A program made the translations under genes and the position numbers. Positions 58,878 to 62,662 of a stretch of DNA of 62,662 bases are shown here, piece by piece; position 1 is the stretch's first letter; every line of letters begins with the position of its first letter. The DNA is from a virus. The DNA is taken from IMG/VR virus record IMGVR_UViG_3300032304_002568, positions 1-62,662 of that record; one strand, 5' to 3'. A model generated the notes under the pieces. The model saw only the letters and a list, made by a program, of their open reading frames with translations. It searched no databases and was not told where the DNA came from.

Positions 58878-60197
58878 GTGGTGGATGTGAGCGAAATAAA
58901 GGCTCGGGTGACTCTGCGTGAGTTGCTGGAGCGGGATGGGGTGTCCCTGCGTCGAGCAGGGACATCCTGGGTGGCGTGCTGTCCCATCCACAATGAGACG
59001 ACACCTTCTTTCCACCTGCATGAGAAGGCGGGTGGGGATTGGTTCAAATGCTTTGGCTGCGATGCCAAGGGGGATGTGGTGGAGTATATGCAGTTGGCGC
59101 ATGGGATGGATTTCATCCAAGCGAAGGATGCGCTGGCGGCACTCGCGGGGTTGGGCGGCTCGCGGGATGCGATCCCGAGGCCGCTGCCGAAGCGGGAGTT
59201 GCCGCAAGAGGAGGCGGTGGTGATCGACGCTCTGGTGGGTGAGTCGGCTCTGAAGTGGGAGCGGGCTTGCGCGGAGCTATACACGGATGGGGCTGAGGTG
59301 GCGCGCTGGGCGGTGTGGCGTGGCATTCGCCCAGAGGTGATCGCTTGGGCTGGTAGGCGGCAACTTTGCGGGCGGGTGATGATGTATGGCGCGTGGCGGG
59401 AGGCGTTCCTGATCCGCGATGTGGTGGATGGTGTGGTGAGGGATATCGGCTTCCATGTGCGCTTGGCTCCTCGCAAGGAGGGGGAGAAGGCGAGCTGGCG
59501 CTACTCGAATCGCTGGGTGGAGGGTGAGCGGCTGGAGTGCGATACCTCTCGGGGGCTGGGGGCGTGGCCTTTTGTGGTGCTGCCGGAGGGTGGCAGTGAG
59601 GCGGCGAAGTATATATTCTGCTGCGAGGGGCAGTGGGATGCGCTGGCGCTGATCGATGTGATGGGCTGGGAGGCGAAGTGGCCTGCCCAGGTGGCGGTTT
59701 TCGGAATGCGGGGGGCGACGAGTTGGAAGCGGATGCTGGAATACGCGCTGCGGAATGATGCGACGGCTTTTCTGATGGCGGATAATGATGAGGCGGGCCG
59801 GGGTTGGTTTGTTGGCGAGGAAAATTTCGCGGAGGCTCTGCGGAAGCGGGTGAAGGCAATCCATGGATACTCGCCTGTGGCGAAGGATCTCAATGATGAT
59901 GTGCGGGGCTTGGATGAGGCGGGGCGTGAGGCGTTCCGCGCGAATCTGCGGAAGCGGATCGCGAAGCAGAAGGGGCTGGTGAAGATGAAACCGACTTTCC
60001 TGAAATGGCTCTCGGGGGAGAAAAAGAAGGGGCGCACGGATGGGGTGGTGGAATTTGCGAAGGTGGTGACGCGCCGTGGTGCGCAGGTGCCGAAGGGGCG
60101 GGCGCGCAAGAAGGTGTGGGTGCGATTCATGCAGGCATGGCCGGAGCATGAGGGCGCGTTTTTTAAGGCTTGGGCTGAGTGGGAGGCGATCCAGTGA
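58878..60197 (+). CDS. Phage DNA primase (CHC2 zinc finger plus Toprim)
   Basis: Starts at GTG 58878 after AGAGAGG; 439 residues. The zinc finger is Cys35-x2-His38-x19-Cys58-x2-Cys61 (CCPIHNETTPSF, WFKCFGCDAKGD). The Toprim-like part has FCCEGQWDALAL and later FLMADNDEAGRGW, giving the Glu and Asp-x-Asp metal site. It makes RNA primers at the phage fork. The last 60 residues are basic (KKGRTDGVVEF, RRGAQVPKGRARKK). It overlaps the next gene (GTGA). Confidence 0.92.
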   Translation: MVDVSEIKARVTLRELLERDGVSLRRAGTSWVACCPIHNETTPSFHLHEKAGGDWFKCFGCDAKGDVVEYMQLAHGMDFIQAKDALAALAGLGGSRDAIPRPLPKRELPQEEAVVIDALVGESALKWERACAELYTDGAEVARWAVWRGIRPEVIAWAGRRQLCGRVMMYGAWREAFLIRDVVDGVVRDIGFHVRLAPRKEGEKASWRYSNRWVEGERLECDTSRGLGAWPFVVLPEGGSEAAKYIFCCEGQWDALALIDVMGWEAKWPAQVAVFGMRGATSWKRMLEYALRNDATAFLMADNDEAGRGWFVGEENFAEALRKRVKAIHGYSPVAKDLNDDVRGLDEAGREAFRANLRKRIAKQKGLVKMKPTFLKWLSGEKKKGRTDGVVEFAKVVTRRGAQVPKGRARKKVWVRFMQAWPEHEGAFFKAWAEWEAIQ

Positions 60198-60697
60198 GCG
60201 CAGCGGCGAATACGGCCGTGCAGGCAAGTGCGTCTCTCGGGCTGCATGAGGTGCTGACGGGCTCGATGGCGGCGCAATATGGGACATTGCCGCTCATCCC
60301 GCTGCCGCAGGAGGAGGATTTGCTGCTGAAGTTCATCCGCCAGATGGGGGCGGTGCTGGCGGACAAGGGGATATACCGACGGGATATGGTGATCGTGCTG
60401 GTGGATGCGGAGATGCCGAGGATGAATATCTTGGAGCCGGAGGTCTTCTGCTCGTGGGCGCAGAACTATGTGGTGAACTACAAGCTCCGCTACGACAAAA
60501 ATGGTGAACCTTTTACGACATACAAGGATATGCCGACCGAGATCGCGAAGAAGACGCTGATGAGCCCGACTTTCTCGCCTTTCGTGCCGAAGATCGATGA
60601 GATTTTCCCGATCCCGATGCCGTGCGATAACGAGGACGATGTGGCATTGATGGCTCCGGGTTTCGATGAGGGCAAGTTTATATTTGTATTTGAATAA
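60194..60697 (+). CDS. N-terminal half of a split helicase-like protein
   Basis: The GTG at 60194 overlaps the primase stop. The 167-residue protein has MPTEIAKKTLMSPTFSPFVP, then a region ending GFDEGKFIFVFE, which reads like the part that precedes the ATPase in D5-type phage helicases (a loading domain, then a PGYD-like turn). The ATPase itself is in a separate gene at 60965. The proteins may work as a complex or be the outcome of an insertion. This reading is inference. Confidence 0.5.
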   Translation: MSAAANTAVQASASLGLHEVLTGSMAAQYGTLPLIPLPQEEDLLLKFIRQMGAVLADKGIYRRDMVIVLVDAEMPRMNILEPEVFCSWAQNYVVNYKLRYDKNGEPFTTYKDMPTEIAKKTLMSPTFSPFVPKIDEIFPIPMPCDNEDDVALMAPGFDEGKFIFVFE

Positions 60698-60700
60698 TTT

Positions 60701-60959
60701 ATGAAAAAAACAAAAAACACACAAAATAAAGAGCAGATGGCGTTTGCGGTAACGCGCGGTAGTATTTAACAAAAACGAGTCGTTGTATGGTGAATACTCG
60801 ACAGATATTGAGTTGTATCATGATGGGACAGACTCCTGGCTGTGTATCACGCAAGAAGGGATAGGTAGGGGCTCTATTGAGATAAATTTTGATGAGTGGC
60901 CTTTATTGCAGGCTGCTGTTGAACTTTTAATAAAAACCCAACCTCCAAAATTCAATTAG
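60701..60959 (+). pseudogene. Small AT-rich gene between helicase halves, probably frameshifted
   Basis: A first frame (ATG 60701, stop at 60767-60769) reads MKKTKNTQNKEQMAFAVTRG. A second frame, shifted by one base, is open from about 60752 to the stop at 60957-60959; its in-frame TTG at 60783 gives a 58-residue protein (YGEYSTDIELYHDGTD, DEWPLLQAAVELLIK). Joined by one frameshift they make a plausible small protein of about 85 residues. The stretch is much more AT-rich than its surroundings, suggesting a recent insertion. Confidence 0.45.
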
Positions 60960-60964
60960 CCTTT

Positions 60965-62236
60965 ATGGAAATAAGAAAAACACCAGTAACAAGAGAAAAT
61001 CCTTACTATGAATGGACATTGCAAGAGTCTACGGATTATTTGCGATGGATTTTAAGGGAGTTCCCATTTGGGGATTGGAAGACGGTAGAGGTGTCGGAGG
61101 CTGATGGGGGCACGGGCGAGCCGATCCGGCAGAGTCGCTCGCAGGCTGTGCAGGTGGCGGCGATGTTGTCGCTTTTCTGTATGGGTTTGATCCCGAAGGG
61201 GTCAAACAGGATGGGCTTCATCTATAATGCGAATAGCCAGCGGTCTGGAAAGACGCTGCTGGCGAAGCTGGCGATCATGACGGTGACAGGAACCTTCAAG
61301 GCTCAGCCTTGGAAGGGGAATGAGGAGGAGTTGAATAAGCTGCTGGATGCGGAGATGTTAGCCGGATCGATGTATGTATGCTTCGACAATGTGAGGGGCT
61401 ATATGTCAAGCCAGACGCTGGAGGGGCTGATGACTTCTCCGCAGTGGACTGGGCGTGTGCTGGGCAGGACGCAGATGTTCACAGCGGAAAACCGGATGAA
61501 TCTCTTCATAACGGGTAACGACTGCATTGTGTCGCCGGATATGTCGCATCGTTGCTTGATCTGCGATCTTTTTGTGGAACAGGGAGATGTGCAGGAGCGC
61601 CAGGTGGAGAACCTCATCGATGAGCCTTGGCTCATGGACAAGGAGAACCGGCGCAATACGCTCTCGGCCCTGTGGGGGATCGTGAGGGCTTGGGGCAAGG
61701 CTGGGAAACCGAAGGCGGCGAGCTTCGGCTACAAGCCGCGCCTAGGTTTCGAGCGTTGGGGAGAGATCATCGGCGGGGTTGTAGGGTTTGCCGGGTTTGG
61801 TAATCCGCTGGAAAAAGTCCAGTTGGAGCAGGCTGGTGACTCGGAGGAGAGGAACATCCGCAAGCTGATAGATAAGATGCGGCAAATGACATTGGGTGAT
61901 AATCGCGGAGAGTTTGACTTCCAGACTGTAGTGAACTTTTGCCGAGACGAGGGGTTGTTTGACTATATGCTTGATGGGAGAGAGGGGGCGGATGGATTCA
62001 AGCTCAATCCCTCATCGGCAAGCAAGTTCGGGCTGACGATCGGACGATATGCGCCAAAAGTAAGTGGAGGATATTGGGGCAAGGATAATGACAAAAGCAG
62101 GCCACCGAGAAAGTATCGCCGAAAGGTGCTGGAGGATGATTCAGGTCGCAAGAAGCCAGTTGGATCAGAGGAAGTTGTTGTGTTTGGTTGTTTTGGAGAA
62201 GGCAGGGGAAGGAAATTCTATATCGAGTGGAATTAA
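60965..62236 (+). CDS. Helicase-like P-loop ATPase, C-terminal part of a split protein
   Basis: A 423-residue protein. Walker A is NANSQRSGKT (Lys96), Walker B is MYVCFDN (Asp141), and a sensor-like LFITGND follows at about 179-185. The pattern QAVQVAAMLSLF, GFIYNANSQRSGKTLLAKLA is like SF3/D5-type phage helicases that work with primase. The C-terminal 110 residues are a winged-helix-like region with a basic tail (SRPPRKYRRK). It starts 5 nt after the inserted small gene, so its N-terminus is probably new. Confidence 0.75.
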   Translation: MEIRKTPVTRENPYYEWTLQESTDYLRWILREFPFGDWKTVEVSEADGGTGEPIRQSRSQAVQVAAMLSLFCMGLIPKGSNRMGFIYNANSQRSGKTLLAKLAIMTVTGTFKAQPWKGNEEELNKLLDAEMLAGSMYVCFDNVRGYMSSQTLEGLMTSPQWTGRVLGRTQMFTAENRMNLFITGNDCIVSPDMSHRCLICDLFVEQGDVQERQVENLIDEPWLMDKENRRNTLSALWGIVRAWGKAGKPKAASFGYKPRLGFERWGEIIGGVVGFAGFGNPLEKVQLEQAGDSEERNIRKLIDKMRQMTLGDNRGEFDFQTVVNFCRDEGLFDYMLDGREGADGFKLNPSSASKFGLTIGRYAPKVSGGYWGKDNDKSRPPRKYRRKVLEDDSGRKKPVGSEEVVVFGCFGEGRGRKFYIEWN

Positions 62237-62258
62237 GTGGTAACACAATGGTTCTTGA

Positions 62259-62286
62259 GGGTGACAGGAAATCCCTGTCACCCTTT
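62259..62286 (+). terminator. Strong Rho-independent terminator ending the replication operon
   Basis: A perfect 10-bp stem GGGTGACAGG (62259-62268) / CCTGTCACCC (62274-62283) with a 5-nt loop and a following T run. Confidence 0.92.
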
Positions 62287-62339
62287 TTCTTTTATACCGA
62301 CCTTGCAACGGGTTCATTTTCAAGGGCTGCAATGGTCTT

Positions 62340-62608
62340 GCAGGGGTTATGCAGGGGTTCATTGAAACCATGCTAAATGGAAGTTACTCGATGCAATTTA
62401 CTTATAAATTCAGTGCAGGGGTTGCAGGGGTTGCAGGGGTTTTTTGTAATATGAAAAAAATCAAAGAAATTCAATTTTCAGATATTTTTTTATAAATGCG
62501 GAAAATACCCCTGCAACCCCTGCAAGTGGTGATGAGGCGTTATTAAGTCTCGCATCCATATTCTGTTGAGTGGTGCATTGGTCTCTGGCAACCCCTGCAT
62601 AACCCCCG
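62340..62608. other. Iteron array, candidate origin of replication
   Basis: The 9-mer GCAGGGGTT occurs at 62340-62348, 62351-62359 and as three perfect tandem copies at 62415-62441. Inverted copies lie at 62507-62514 (8 of 9), 62515-62523 and 62590-62598, with a partial one at 62601-62608. Between the direct and inverted arms lies an AT-rich part (62442-62500) that could melt first. The location just after primase and helicase supports an origin. No gene was seen in 62287-62662. A recombination or regulatory role is possible too. Confidence 0.6.
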
Positions 62609-62662
62609 ACCCTTTTCAGCCACCACCATGGTAAAGGAATCTTTTACTACAGGAAACAGCGA

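Noticed and set aside
60698-60964. Group I intron or intein between the helicase halves
   Set aside because: No group I core sequence, no splice-type termini, and separate start and stop codons with a small protein frame between the halves.
1-62662. Circular closure of the window
   Set aside because: Joining the ends keeps the frame open but does not supply the missing first exonuclease motif, so the edges look like cuts in a longer sequence.
1-62662. CRISPR array
   Set aside because: The tandem repeats have units of 7 or 9 bases with no spacers of even length, and no cas-like gene is present.
1-62662. Terminase large subunit
   Set aside because: No protein with a Walker motif followed by a nuclease domain was found; the only clear P-loop protein is the helicase at 60965.

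Overview
This window reads as one large part of a temperate, tailed (siphovirus-like) phage genome. It has a lambda-type portal, a prohead protease fused to a scaffold, an HK97-fold-type major capsid protein, two tail-tube-like proteins, a tape measure of about 1,180 residues, a very long set of tail-tip and fibre genes, a lysis cassette, a tyrosine integrase next to the 3' half of a tRNA-Val, and a primase/helicase module. No terminase gene was recognised; the first gene is cut by the window edge, so more phage genome lies outside. The host cannot be read directly. The high GC content and the dense short tandem repeats (a 9-mer CACGGAGGA family and several heptamer families) are, from memory, typical of environmental Verrucomicrobiota/Planctomycetota-type genomes. 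That is inference only.

Layout. 1-3.4 kb: a small accessory cluster (DnaQ-like exonuclease, HNH nuclease, RNA ligase, zinc-ribbon proteins) with overlapping starts and stops. 3.4-16.1 kb: the portal gene embedded in a group of modular proteins. These carry two candidate ADP-ribosyltransferase domains, two HExxH metallopeptidase-like domains, a DUF5872-like tail, an LRAT/NlpC-like domain and glycine-rich membrane-like segments, separated by a recurring tag of the type SAKLRLRELA. 16.1-20.6 kb: metallophosphoesterase, winged-helix protein, protease-scaffold, decoration protein and capsid, closed by a terminator. 20.6-22.7 kb: two more tagged proteins, an initiator-like tRNA-Met and a GC-rich structured-RNA candidate. 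22.7-26 kb: SSB, head-tail and tail-tube genes. 26.1-29.6 kb: tape measure. 29.7-52.5 kb: tail tip, baseplate and fibres, many of them paralogous. 52.5-54.2 kb: lysis. 54.3-56.4 kb: ribbon-helix-helix regulators, an excisionase-like gene, integrase and att half-tRNA. 56.5-62.2 kb: tandem-HTH protein, primase and a split helicase. 62.3-62.6 kb: an iteron array that looks like a replication origin.

The most interesting system is the group of modular proteins around the portal and protease. Their enzymatic domains are joined by a repeated L-x-E-[L/F] tag. The same type of motif occurs at the protease N-terminus and in the scaffold, so a testable idea is that the prohead protease cuts these proteins into separate effectors that are packaged in the head and ejected with the DNA. 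Nine-base and seven-base DNA repeats sit in frame just upstream of these tags, as if repeats and modules spread together. A second signal is a GTTGAC box placed 15-18 nt before the start codon of 14 genes, from the ADP-ribosyltransferase/portal region to the fibre genes.

All domain calls come from reading motifs by eye; no database search was possible.
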